Assembly: GCA_030374805.1 (NCBI GenBank)
Contig: JARGSG010000072.1
Location: forward strand, 124,001 to 188,000
DNA length: 64,000 nucleotides
Source: Gracilaria gracilis
Taxonomy: Eukaryota; Rhodophyta; Florideophyceae; Gracilariales; Gracilariaceae
Direction: 5' to 3'
Part shown: positions 25,761 to 37,200 of the stretch, one piece after another
Layout of the letters: each line of letters opens with the position of its first letter
Position numbering within the stretch: the stretch's first letter is position 1
The notes under the pieces: model-generated
Database searches by the model: none
The model's input: only the letters and a program-made list of their open reading frames with translations
Told to the model about the DNA's origin: nothing
Made by a program: the position numbers and the translations under genes

Positions 25761-28295
25761 GGACAGCGGACCGATGTGCAGTGGCGCTTCATCGGTGCAC
25801 CGATGAAGCGCCGCGACACCCGGGTTCGCTGTCCGGCGGGTGGTCTAGACCGCCGGTCCTGGATCCGTTTGGAGGGATTCAAAACCACCCTAACACACTA
25901 ATTTAGGGTGTTTCAAGAGCATCCGCAGCAATGCTCACTATACGAACGTGTTTATTATATGCAGCCCCATAAGTGTGTTACTAGGCTCAAAGTCCCCATG
26001 AAGAAGGATTTAACTTCATGAGAACGTACTCTGTGAAAGAATGACTAATATGATGTTTGCGCACGAGCATTCGTGCGTGACAGTAGTCTGTGGAGACGCG
26101 CGTGTTTCGCCTACGACTTGCAGCGATATGTATCGTCCAGACGGTATCTGCGCCAGGCAGTCGCCCCTGTGACGTTGGTGTAGAATTGACGCAACTCTGT
26201 TGCTATATATATTTATATTAATACTTGGATTTTGGAAAGACCAATATCTTGGTGGAAGAGCAATCGTTTCATTCTCTTAGGAAGAGGTTCTTATTACATT
26301 TTTCGGAAAACACGACGACTGGGTAATGGCCACGAGTGCAATGGCGTTTCATCTTTAAATCCATGAACCACACTTCACCTCGGTCTATCGTTCACCGCGT
26401 CAATGCACAGCAGCGGGTCGCACGACGGGTTCTGTGGTCGACACGCGGAGAAAGCGGACCTACAAGAACTCCAGCTTCATCTTTCATGACGCGCGGACAG
26501 AGGATGAAGGTGAAGTGGCACTTCATCGGTTGCACGTGATGCGTCAAAGAGATGTTAAGGAAAGCGTGAAGACGGGAGGGATAAGGAACTAAATTAATGT
26601 AGAGCCATACGCGGAGTTGTTAGAGAGGAAAAGTAGAACAGCGGACTGGGGTGTCGTGGCGCTTCATCCGTGCACCGATGAAGCTCCACGCCACCCCGGT
26701 CCGCTGTCCCAAAAAGATTATATATTTTCAATTAATTAAAACGACAGCCTGGGACAGCTGACGGAGATGTCGTGGCGCTTCATCGGTGCACCGATGAAGC
26801 GCCACGGCATCCCGGTCCACTGTCAATGGCACGCTGGAGGTGCCACGTATGCCAGAACTCTAGCTTCATCACTCACGGTGCGTGGACGGCGGGCCGGGGC
26901 GCACTCCAGCTTCACCGCTCATGGCCGGTTGGAGGTGCCACGTATGCCAGCACCCTAGTTCTATCACTCACAGCGCGTTGGGAGAGCGGACCGGGGTGTC
27001 ATGGCGCTTCATCGGTGCACCGATGAAGCGTTACGACACCTCCGTCCGCTGTCCCAAAAAATAATTTTAGAATTTTGGTTAACAAGCGGCTCGATAAAGA
27101 TGATATTTCATATTTCATCATTCCGCATGCCAGCCACACGTGTAGTGATCTATAAAAACCGTCGCAATTCCCCAAGAACTCCCCCTGAACACCCCTTCTC
27201 AACACTTTTCACGCTCTACCCTCTTCCCCATCGCATCTTCTACGGGGATATACTCAGCTTCTCCCACAACCGAATGTTCGTCTCAAGATAAAATATCACC
27301 GTAGAAGGTGTCACACCCTCACGCTCCGTAGCTGAGAATAGAAAATCCATTATATCTAATAAAAATAGTACAACTTCTATTTTTATCGCATGTAATGGAT
27401 TTCCTATTCATTTTCTGTCTTCAGTATAAACATTATCAATAGGAAGTAGTATTGCATATAGTATAGTGAACGAATGAAACATTTCGAGTTGCGCTCTGTG
27501 TTCGTTTCAGCATGGCACAGCGGACCGGCACCCACGGTGCACTGGGACAGCGGACCGGGGTAATGTGACGCTTCATCGGTGCACCGAGGAAGCGCCACGA
27601 CACCCCCGTCCGCTGTCCAGCCACTCGTTAAAATAATTTCAAATATTATTTTTCGGGACAGCGGACCGAGGTGGTGTGGCGCTTCATCGGTGCACCGATG
27701 AAGCGCCATGCCACTCAAGTCCGCTGTCTCAACGCGCCATGAGTGAAAAACGTGTGTTGTTGGCATACGTAACACTGTCAACGTGCCGTGACCAATGAAG
27801 CTAAAGTGCACTCCGGCCCGCTGTACACGCGCCCCGAGTGATGACGCTTGTGTGGTGGCATACGTGGCACCACCAGCGCGCCGTTGACAGCGGACCCGGG
27901 TGTCGTGGCGCTTCATCGGTGCACCGATGAAGCGCCACGCCACCCTGGTCCGCTGTCCCAACGCGCCGTGTGTGGGAAACCTGTAGTGGTGGCATACGTG
28001 GCACCACCAGCGCGCCGTTGACAGCAGAACCGGGTGTCGTGGCGCTTCATCGGTGCACCGATGAAGCGCCACGCCACCCTGGTCCGCTGTCCGAGAAAAA
28101 AATTTATTTTCAACTCATTAAAAAGCCGGGTCCCCTGAACAGCACCGATGAAGCGCGACGATACCTCCATCCGCTGTCCCAGGCTATCGTTTTAATGAGT
28201 TGAAAATAAAATTTTTTTTTGGGACAGCGGATTGGGCGGGCGTGGCGCTTCATCGATGCACCGATGGAGCGCCACGCTACCTTGGTCCGCTGTTC
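25761..28295. repeat. Cluster of about nine 72-74-bp palindromes
   Basis: Each unit is a head-to-head palindrome without spacer. The arm reads inward GGACAGCGGACCGGGGTG, TCGTGGCGCTTCATCGGTGC, and the exact centre is GGTGCACC. Copies: 25761-25834, 26638-26709, 26752-26824, 26981-27054, 27545-27618, 27656-27729, 27885-27958, 28019-28092, 28222-28295; a right half at 28142-28179; degenerate relatives near 26335-26540 and 28340-28415. The central 24 bp are almost invariant, the outer arms vary. Spacers repeat too: GGAGGTGCCACGTATGCCAG occurs twice at about 26.83-26.95 kb, and its inverse (TGGCATACGTGGCACC) recurs at 27.74-28.02 kb; AT-rich spacers at 28.09 and 28.19 kb are inverted copies. The whole is therefore a foldback-like nested structure. 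The unit could be a palindromic MITE amplified in place. Confidence 0.9.
27336..27419. repeat. 84-bp AT-rich imperfect palindrome
   Basis: The arms GAATAGAAAATCCATTA and TAATGGATTTCCTATTC enclose an inner pair ATAAAAATAG/CTATTTTTAT. It sits in the middle of the GC-rich palindrome cluster, between inverted spacer families. Confidence 0.75.
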
Positions 28296-29544
28296 AGGGG
28301 ACCCGACCAATAAGAAATGAAGTAATTCTTTTTCGGCATAGATAGCGGCCTGAAGCAGTACTGGGACTACATCGATGTATCAATGGAGCTCTCTCTTGCT
28401 ACGGTCCTCTTTCAGATTTTGCTGGTGTCTTCTTTTGAGTATAGGCCGCGGGGAGGGCCAGAGCGAGTCTTTATCAATTTTACGGATTAGAATCCATAAT
28501 AACTCGTTCCGCTGTCCAATTTACTTAGCAAAGTTGGTAGTATTTGATTGTCTTCTAGGTTCATGCTAACTCTTTTGCCAAACGAATTGAAGCCTGTGAA
28601 TGAAAGAGTGGCACCATGGAAGTGCGGTGACATTCGCTTTGAGTGTGGGGTTTTGTACACATAAAATAGTTGGATACTTAAACAGAAATTAGGTTGATTC
28701 GGTTATTCGCTACCTAGCATGACTGAAAGTGGTGATTTGGTGATAAAAGAAACTTTTTCTGGCTACATTACAACATATTGTACCCCTCACAATGATAATG
28801 CACCCGAGCCTACGAATATCTCAGATAGAGGAGGATCTGTCGACAATTGGAAGAGTGTGTCTGGCTGGCAGACGTCTGAAAATGATTGTAAGAGGAGCTG
28901 TATGAAAGTTAGTACACGTAGTGAGAGTTTTAGATAATTTACACACCATAACAGGAGGATTTTTTCCATGTGGTGCAGTGGCCGTTGCAAACTGTAAACC
29001 GTTCCTACGAGGTAGAGAGGCACCTACTTATGCAACTTTTCTTTTCTGCAATCCACGAAGAGAAGCGGGTAAGTGTCCGATCCACGAAATTAGTATTTCT
29101 CATCCAGATCTAGATTCAACCGGTCGTTGAGTGTATCCCTACTATGTGTTTATGATGTTCGGACTCTTTTCACATACCTCGATCGCCCCTGACGTCCCGT
29201 AACTCCTATTTTTGCCACGACCGCCGATACGTACGCCCATTTACAAGCTCCATTTCTATTCCGACCGTACCATGCGACTACCGGCACGCTAGCCAACTAA
29301 CCTACCAATCGGGCGTTTTGGAGTTGCGGGGATGGTGATCAATTGTTTGAGGATGGAATAACGGACGGAATGGAAGGATTTTCGAGCTGTAGGTGAACGA
29401 AATACTATGGAGAATGCTGCTTCTGTCCTGATTTTCTAGATAGAGACCAGCGTGATGAGCTTGAAAACGCTGAGGTGCATTTCACTGAGTGGATCGGAGC
29501 GGAAGGTACTGTAGGAACAAAATCTGGATATACCGAGGTGGAAT

Positions 29545-30331
29545 TTATGCAGTGATTCGAAGGGGAAGATGTTGTGAGGGGAGAGGGGAGGGGTGATGTT
29601 GAGGAAAGGGTAAGACTGGAAGAGGGAGGACTATTTTGCGAGGGAAGGAAATGGAATGCTTCAACGGCCTTTTCCTTGGTGTTTCGGGCGATTTTAAGTC
29701 TTCTGGCAAGGTGGGCCTTCTCAGCATCTTAGAGGAGCGCTGGGTGTGATTTGCGGGCAGCGAGAGTCGGGGGTCTGGGATCGAGGAGGGGGGTATTGAA
29801 TTCATAGATTGAGCTCGGAACGGGGGACGGTACATCAGTGGCATAGATGCTGGGGGCGGGTGCCGTGGGAGATGCAGAGAATGTCCTTTGCTTCTCGGAT
29901 GCCTGCGCAGTAGCTGGCGATGATTTTGGTACAATGTCAGAGCACACCATTACCGTCACGAACTGTGAAGCCAGTGACGCTGGAGGAGAGAAGAGGGTCG
30001 AGGAGGTTGGAGATGGCACGCTAGATGAGTGGCATGTTGGTAGAGCGGGAGATGCTGGAAAAGGTTTGGGGGATGCAATCGGGGTCTTGAGAACCGGCGG
30101 GCAGATTGAAAGAGATTGGAAGGTATCCAAGAAGGGTGAGGTGGCCAGTGATACATTTGAAACGAGAAGAATCGGAGAAGTTGAGGAGGGTGATGTAAAG
30201 GGGGTGGGAGGTGCTGGAAGAGGATTTGAAAGAGGTGGAGGACTTGTCGGAGTAGCGTCATATGGCGCACGGAGGGTGGGACGGAGTGATAGGGGGGGGG
30301 GGGGGTGGAACGTGATGCGAAGGCGTTTCAA
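29545..30331 (-). pseudogene. Pro/Ser/Thr-rich coding remnant inside the 7.4-kb element
   Basis: A minus-strand frame of 200 residues (29729-30331) is rich in Pro, Ser and Thr. After a stop codon the same frame continues with DAEKAHLARRLKIARNTKEK AVEAFHF, which looks like a short helical domain. It could be the N-terminal, disordered part of the same gene whose coiled-coil end lies at 23.6-24.6 kb, since both are on the minus strand in a compatible order; that link is inference. A G14 run at 30292-30305 (plus strand) sits in it. No family is recognised. Confidence 0.3.
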
Positions 30332-30728
30332 TAGTGAGAGAATAAACGGCCTGTATCTGATATGAGAATTGTTGAATAGATGTGCTGTATCTCTAAAGCG
30401 AGTTCCTATTCGAAGGGTTTGTATTCTTCTAATCGTATTCTATACGTAGCTATCTATGTATAAATATCCCTATTCGCCGCAGTATAGTTCTAAATATGTG
30501 CCACTTACACACTTACATTGGGTTCAAAAACTAGCATGAACGGAATTAACATGCTAGTTTGTCTCCCATCCAAACTAGCAATGATGGAAATAATCGCGAA
30601 TGATTCTTTCCACACAAACTAGCACAAGTGGAAATGTGGAAATATTTTCGGAAATTAAGCACATCCAAATTTGGATAAATTCACCGGTTTCTCGATCATT
30701 TTAATTCGGTCATTTTTGACACCAAAAA

Positions 30729-30747
30729 TAGCATTCCGATAACACCG
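30729..30747 (-). repeat. Right TIR of the 7.4-kb element
   Basis: Plus strand TAGCATTCCGATAACACCG; inverted copy of the left end with one mismatch. Confidence 0.75.
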
Positions 30748-32744
30748 ACGTGACTTGTGCGGCCTGTGACCGTGGCGCGCCGTAGGGCGAGCCGAATCCC
30801 TGGGCTGGGTGTCTTTCGCGGCACCTGCCAAGTGGCAGCCTCGTGGCTTTCTGTTACCAACGGTTACTTCCCGTGACTCCGGGCCCTCAGCGGTGCTTCC
30901 ACTAGTGTGTGAAGCACCCCGCGGCGCGCCCAGTACTTGGGAAATTTACGCCTTCGATGGCGTGTCCATACTTTCCATGACGCCAAAATCACCGGGACTG
31001 TCCGTTTCCTTACTGGCGAAAACGCCACGGTCCACAGAGACACTACGGTCTCGCGCATGCATGCGTGGTCTTGCGGTGTTCTTCTCCCTTTGTGAAGGGA
31101 TTGCATTCCCGCTTCCAGCGGTCGGTTTCAGCGTTTCATCCGCTATTGTGGCGTGTGCGTGCGCCTGACGGCTCAGTTCAGTCCCATGAGGGTCTAGTTC
31201 CTTACCCTCCAGCTGAGTTGGTATCACGAAACGATTTCAGCTCGCTTCAGGCGATGATGGAGTTGTCTCAGTCATTTCCGCGTGTACATCCGGCGCTGGC
31301 GGCGTGCCTGAACTTCCCGTCATCGGGCCGGGCATTTCACATGCGCTGGTTTCCCGCGATTGCAACTGCAGTGTTCTTTCTGGTGTGGCAGCACCCTGCC
31401 GTGTACCATTGATGTGCTTCTCCCGTTGCGATGGCGAAATATATTCAGCAGGAGTGACCTCAAAAGAGACCTCCTCCACCTCCTTAAGCGGAGCGGTGGG
31501 AGTTGGGGTTGAGCGTGCCGCAGCGCGGGTAGGGTCCCCGCGAGCGGATTGAACAGAAGAGTATCCATCCTGACCAACAATGTTTTCCGACGTTATCGCT
31601 TTAACCGATTCCATCGAGAGGTCTGACAGTCCCCAGTTCGGATGCTGTAGAACCAAAGAGCGATTGAGCACAATTGTTTTCCCGGTCTCCGGCTCCGTAT
31701 AGACGGGGCTGGCAGATGCGAGTACGACCTCAGACAAGAGTAGTGGTGCTAGGACCACGCGATTGCCGGAGATTCGCTCATGGGCGTCCTTGATTTCCAG
31801 TAAAGTCTCCCCTCCGCCACGGAGATTACCGTGAACGGCCCATCCGCCAAGGTGGAGAGCTTATGGCGTTTCTCCTTTTCAGGGTTGTAATGTTCCTTCC
31901 GTACGAAGACGTAGCTACCGGCCTTAATTGGCCGTAGGTTATTTACTCGCAAGCGAGCATCGAAATTACGCTTGTAAGCGGCTTGGGCGTTCGCCATTGA
32001 TGGGCGAGTGGCCCGTACCGGCTTTGTGAGCCAGGTCTTCCATTTCTGGCGGTAGTCACCGACAGAGCGGAAATTACCTGTCGTAGGCTGTGATTCCAAC
32101 GCTACTGGCGGAGGGGTACGGGACAGCACCACATCCAATGGGGAGACACCAGTAGTCCTGTGTACTTGCGTGTTGTTGGCGAACGTAAATGCGTCAGTGT
32201 ACAAGTCCGATGTCTTTGGCTGATCAGCAAAGTATGAACGGAGAGATAGAATCGTCCGGTTGAACCGTTCGACTTGCCCATTACACTAGAGGTGGTAGGT
32301 TGTCGTGAACAGGTTCCTAATGTTCAAGATGCGACAGACATCGATAAAGGTTAGGAGGAAGACAGTGTAATGTAAGATATGGAAGATAGAGAGGACGAGT
32401 ACGAAGAGGAAGATGAAGAGATGTCAAGTGGTCATGCTGATAACAGAGATGGAGATTATGAGGAAGGACAGATGATAATGGACGACGCAGATGATTAGTT
32501 ATAATAGCATCTTCGACATGATTTGTTTCCACGGTAGCGTAAGAATTTGTGGAGGACGAAAACTGGTTGCTATGCATGTACAAATCAGAGCGTGTGTACT
32601 TGCACGGAATACAAAGTTTACAAATTCTTCTAATTAGTGGAGAATGTCATTTATCTAGGTGCAGCGCGAGATCGGCACCGCACTAAATAGTGTGAAATTT
32701 TACAACTAACTAAATGAACTACCTAGATTAGCCCACGTGCACTG

Positions 32745-32995
32745 GAAAATACCCACGCACTGCGGCGACCATTCAACGGGGCCGTGGTAAACCTTGTGGC
32801 TCAACCGTATCCCAGGTGTCCCTCCAACGATGGTGGCTATGTGGCGATGGCTATTCATTTACTTCTAGTAGAACTAAATGAATAGCCATTGACACATGGC
32901 CTCTATCGTTGAAAAGACACGGGATCAACCGATACATTGGAGTTATAATGAGTGTTCAGAAACTTCTCTCAGAGAACGTTGCAGCACCAAACGCA
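32745..32995. repeat. LTR-like block related to 20471-20680, with internal palindrome
   Basis: Collinear with the block near 20.5 kb at about 70-75 percent identity in the matching segments. It also contains a palindrome at about 32860-32900 (GGCTATTCATTTA ... TAAATGAATAGCC). It lies just right of the integrase remnant of Gypsy copy A2. Confidence 0.5.
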
Positions 32996-33860
32996 TATAT
33001 AGCAGCCGCCATACAGACTACATACTGACTACTGGATTCACATAACGTTACTTTGGCACATTTCAATGTCCTCTCCATGCAAGGGAGACATTACGTACGC
33101 GACTCACCACGCAAGCGCTATGTATAGCTCAAGATCAAACCGAGAAAACAAAATCCCCCCATAAAAACACCCTCTCTATATATTTCTTTCACATCTGCAT
33201 TTGATACAAATCCAAACCTAAATGCAAACCCAAACCCAAGAAAAGATCCCTAAAACCCCTAGCGCTTGGTTTGCTTCGTTTGTACGAGGGAAAGAAAGAG
33301 AAGGTGCGAAACGCCCGGCAGTCAAAAGTAGCCGAGGAGGAATGGGTTTTAGCGGTTGAGAAGGATAGGAAACGAGTAATGCGGTTAGAATGCGAGCGCT
33401 CTGCTGCCACGCGTCGTGCGGAGCGGTTCGGAGAGAAGTTTCGCTTACCTCGTCCTTTATCTGTCCGAAAAGCGATTGCAAAGAGTAACGCCGCGAAGCG
33501 AAGGGCACAAAGGGTTAAGTTGGTAGTGTTAGTCTGATGGCTCACGGAGGACGGCGGCCGGTTGTCTGAAACCAAATTCGCAGCGGACGTGATTTGGTTT
33601 TTCATAGTAATCTATGAGTAATTTATCTGCGCAGCTTCTCAGCCTTTGAGGGGCAAAAATTCGAATATACGTTTGTGTTCAGATTATCGTGCGGTAGCGA
33701 TCTCATCTCCATAAAGGTCTTATTTCTCTTTTCGAGAGCGTCTACTTCCACTGCACTCGGTTTTCTGTCAGTTACCCGAATTGAAAAGCAAAAGGAGCGA
33801 ACTCAAAAGTCCATTTTCACTTTTGCTTCTCAAGTTGTTCACATTTGTGGGGCTCCCACT
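32996..33860. other. No gene assigned
   Basis: TATA-like stretches near 33.17 kb (CTCTATATATTTC) are followed by a short plus-strand frame (33271-33537, basic, helix-prone, non-ATG start) and a minus-strand frame over the same bases. Neither matches a known family; the frame could be a small unknown gene. Confidence 0.4.
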
Positions 33861-34227
33861 GTACTTCTGTTGCGCTGGGTTCGGGCTTGGAGGGCACAAA
33901 AGAATGGGCACACCCACTGGTTGTCGCCTGTCCGACGTGGGTTGCCTCCACTGTGTGGAAGGCTTTTATGGTGCCCATCTGCCGAGCCAGTTGCTTGCTG
34001 ACTCAGCAGAAAATGTAGACATCAGTCATCTACATGCCTACACTAACGATAGAACTAAACTTAGTTTAGCTAGAACTACCAACGATATATCAGTCTGATG
34101 TTCGATAAGTATGAAAGCATATGTAGCACGCGCTGTAGCCCGCATTTGCGTGACATACGCACCAGCAAAGCTGTAGTACCTATATGCGCATAACCAACGC
34201 GAGAGTAAGGCAGAGGAGTACACATCA
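33861..34227 (-). repeat. 3' LTR of Gypsy element B
   Basis: 367 bp; on the minus strand it runs TGATGTGTAC ... GAAGTAC. About 99 percent identical to 38968-39334. Confidence 0.9.
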
Positions 34228-34267
34228 GCGCCCCGTCACTGTTTAAGTGAAAGCGCAATACAGTGAC

Positions 34268-37200
34268 TTAGATTGATGCAGAAATAGAGCGTTGTCGTTG
34301 TGTTCCGTTCTTCGAGATCTCTGCGAGATATTCGTCCACCAGAACTGGCACATCGTTTTTGAGAGAGTCGAGCGCAACCCAGTCAGCTTCATCCTGAGAA
34401 AACCCACGCCACTTCACCAAAAGTTTAGTAGAACCGCGCTTTTGCCTAATGTTCTCGAAACGGTCAATTACAAGAAGTTCTCCTTGTTGGTAAGAGAGAT
34501 GATTCAGAACGTTCTCCGTAACTCCAAAATTCTTGTTGCGGAAGAATTTGAGGCGACGACCATGCGCTTCTTCCTTCTTACCGTCTAACAGAGATTCAAT
34601 GACGAAAATGTACTCCGAACGACATTCTACGACACGATAGGGCCCCATCCGTTTCAGTGCAGGCTTTCGAGACCCTTCACGTTGTAATAGTCCACGTAAT
34701 ACATAGTCTCCGACGTCAAAGTTAACAGCTCGTACATTGGTTTTGCGGTTATGGGATTCGACAGCCTGTTTCCGTTTCTTCGTCGAACGGACTACGACGT
34801 CCTTGTGCATGTTCTGTAGTCCTCGTTGTACCGCTTCAATATTCTTCAGCTGCCGGTCACGGATTTGACCTAGTTCGAGAACTTTAACCTTTTCGCCTAC
34901 TTTTCGTGTGATAGCTGCCAATGGGGTGTCCTGTTTGTGTCCAGTGAACACAGTGAGAGGACAGCGGCGGCCAAGGCGGTCCAGGACGGAGTTGTTCGGC
35001 GATGATTGAACTACAGGCATCATACTTGGCCAGCAGTTTTGGGGTAGCTGGTACTCAGACAGAAGTGCTCTTACTGCCCGCAGCAGCTCCCGGCACACCA
35101 CCTCGACTGTTCCGTTCGACCATGGACAGTATGAGAGAGTGAAATGGTGTGAAGATTTTGTAGTAGTCTTCAAATGCCGAACAACTTCATTCTTGTAGTG
35201 AGATCCTCGATCGGAAACCCATTGATGCACGACTCCGAAAGCAGCAAACCATTTGACGAGCGCATCTGCAACAACCTCAGCGGTAGCTTCCTTTGTAGGG
35301 ATGAGCCACACGTATCCACTGTGGTCGTCCTTCAGTACCAATACGTACAAGTAGCCACCTTCCGCGTTTGACATATAGCAGAAGTCGAAATGCAGTAACT
35401 CATTCGGTTCATCAGCATGTAGAGCGTGGCCAAGAGGGCGTGCAATTACTTTCGAGTTCTGAGTGCAAAGGCAATGCAAACAAGATTGCACGAACGTCTT
35501 CAATTCTTCATCCATATTCTTCCAGAAGAAATAAGCCTTCACGGTAGCCAATGTTACATTAGAACTTCGGTGTCCACTATGGCCGGTATGCGCTGCAATA
35601 GCCAATCGTAGCTTCATGAGTTCGCTGTCTGACGGTATCCAGAGGACATCCTTAGCGTTTCGAACACCATCAGGCGATTTCAGAAAACCTTGCGGAGGTT
35701 CTTCACTGCTCTCAGACTGTATCCTCTTGATGTCTTCAACATTTGGCCAATCTAACTTGTCGTCGGTGCCAGGGTCTATTTGTGCCATCAAAAGAGCTCT
35801 GGCACGAAGAAACTTTGCAGTACGAACGTGACGAGGAGGATTGACAGCCCACCTTGTCAGCATGTCTGCTTAGACATTGTGCTCCCCTGGTAGGTGCTCT
35901 ATCACATATCGAAACGCGCTGAGCTTGAGAGCCCATCTCATGAGTTTGCTTGCGGTCTGCTTGGAGATACCTGGGTTTCTGCCAAAAGGGTCGTAGAGGT
36001 ACACCAGATTTGCACGATCCGTGAAAATGTTCACCTCATGTCCCAGAACGAGGTAGTCGAGACGACACATTGCTTCAACGATGGCAAATCCTTCTTTTTC
36101 TGGGACGGACCAGTTGATTGCTGACCCTGTGAATGACCCAGAAAGGAAACAAAGCGGCTCATGCCGCTGATTTTCGATTGCTTTGCGGCGATCTTCGCAT
36201 GGGATCTGGGTGAGGATTGCCGCCCAGTGGGTGTCTGACGCGTCCGTGAAAAGAGACAGTTGATGATCTGGCTTGAGGTGAGCAAGCTTGACAGATGCAG
36301 TCAGTTGTTTTTTGATGTCGGTGAAAGCCGCATCATGTTCGGCGCCCCATGTGGTGCATAGGGAGAGATTGCGAAGAGCTCGCTTCGTTCTCTTGCCCAC
36401 AGTTGAGTAGCAATCCTCCAGAAGACGGTGTAGAGGTGCAATGCGTTCGGAGTAAGCCGGAATAGAGTTCTGCATCCAGTTGGTTGCGCATACAAACTGT
36501 TGGAGTTCGCTCGCCATCGTCGGCTTTCTCATTGAAACCAGAGAGTCGTAGTGATGTGGATGATACTGTACTCCTTCAGGAGTGATAATGCGTCCGCAGA
36601 ACTGAACACGGCGTGAATACAGAGTTGTCTTCTCTGCGTGTACTTTTAACCCGATATCTCTGCAGACTTCGAGGAATGACTCGATGTTTTCCAGCAATTC
36701 CGTCTCTGACTTTGCGTAGAATAAGAAGTCGCCTATCCATTGGAGCATTTTCTCAACGTTTCTCTCGAACTTGTGAGATAGTACTGCCTGGAAGTGATTT
36801 CCGGAATCGCTGCCCCCTTGGAGAAGACGCTTGGAAGAGTAAACCCCTAGCGGTGTCTGTATTGACATCATCTCCTGCGATTCCGGTGAAAGAGGCACTT
36901 GCCAGTAGCCGTGAGCCAGGTCCACTTTGGCAAAGCATGTGCTCCCTGCCATGTCCTGGAACTTTGACTCCAGGTGCGGCATCGCTGACTGAATGGGCAC
37001 TGTGCGTGCATTCGGACCTCGAAGGTCGACTGTGAACCTATGCTTCGTAGACCCGGGCTTAGGTACAGCAAGGGCTGGCGAGGCCCAACGTGCTGAAGGG
37101 TTCTTGTAAATAGCTCCAACTGCCTCGAGTTCGCGCACTGTTTGGATGATAAAGTCACGCTGCTGAGGTGCATAACGTCGTTGCGGACATCGATAAGGCT

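Larger units (their letters stand above)
23366..30747. mobile_element. 7.4-kb TIR element with subterminal GCTAGT/ACTAGC motifs
   Basis: The ends CGGTGTTCTCGGAATGCTA (23366-23384) and the complement of CGGTGTTATCGGAATGCTA (30729-30747) are inverted repeats with one mismatch in 19. Flanking 8-mers ACGTGCGT and ACGTGACT match at 6 of 8 positions and fit an eroded 8-bp target duplication. Within about 260 bp of the left end, GCTAGT or ACTAGC occurs at 23381, 23402, 23431, 23452, 23535 and 23620; within about 220 bp of the right end at 30530, 30553, 30574 and 30618. I saw no such cluster in the interior. Subterminal motif arrays are known transposase-binding sites in CACTA, hAT and similar DNA transposons. 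The interior holds minus-strand coding remnants at both ends and a cluster of long palindromes. Superfamily unknown; an 8-bp duplication would suit hAT, P, Merlin or KDZ groups. Confidence 0.7.
22900..33000 (-). mobile_element. Old Ty3/Gypsy fossil (copy A2), split by a DNA transposon
   Basis: The integrase C-terminal part lies at about 31.75-32.3 kb (NTQVHRTTGVSPLDVVLSRT), closely similar to copy A. A chromodomain-like piece lies at 22920-23102 (YRFRWYKYDQ; EPIEHL-like; SKVVQYH). Both are on the minus strand in the correct order, but 7.4 kb of an unrelated TIR element (23366-30747) separates them. A Pro/Thr-rich tether region sits at 31.2-31.76 kb. No gag, protease or reverse transcriptase is visible between the integrase and the LTR-like block at 32745-32995, so much of the element is missing. 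It is broken in many places and old. Confidence 0.65.

Noticed and set aside
25761-28295. CRISPR-like array of regularly repeated palindromes
   Set aside because: The repeats are 72-74-bp full palindromes at irregular spacing, and the spacers are themselves repeated or inverted, in a eukaryotic context.
26336-28310. Frames on both strands encoding repeated WRFIGAPMKRH-type peptides
   Set aside because: They are translations of the palindromes in several frames and strands, not coding units.
33675-34098. Plus-strand frames in the left LTR of Gypsy element B, repeated at 38867-39205
   Set aside because: They lie within the LTRs, antisense to the element, and are open by chance.
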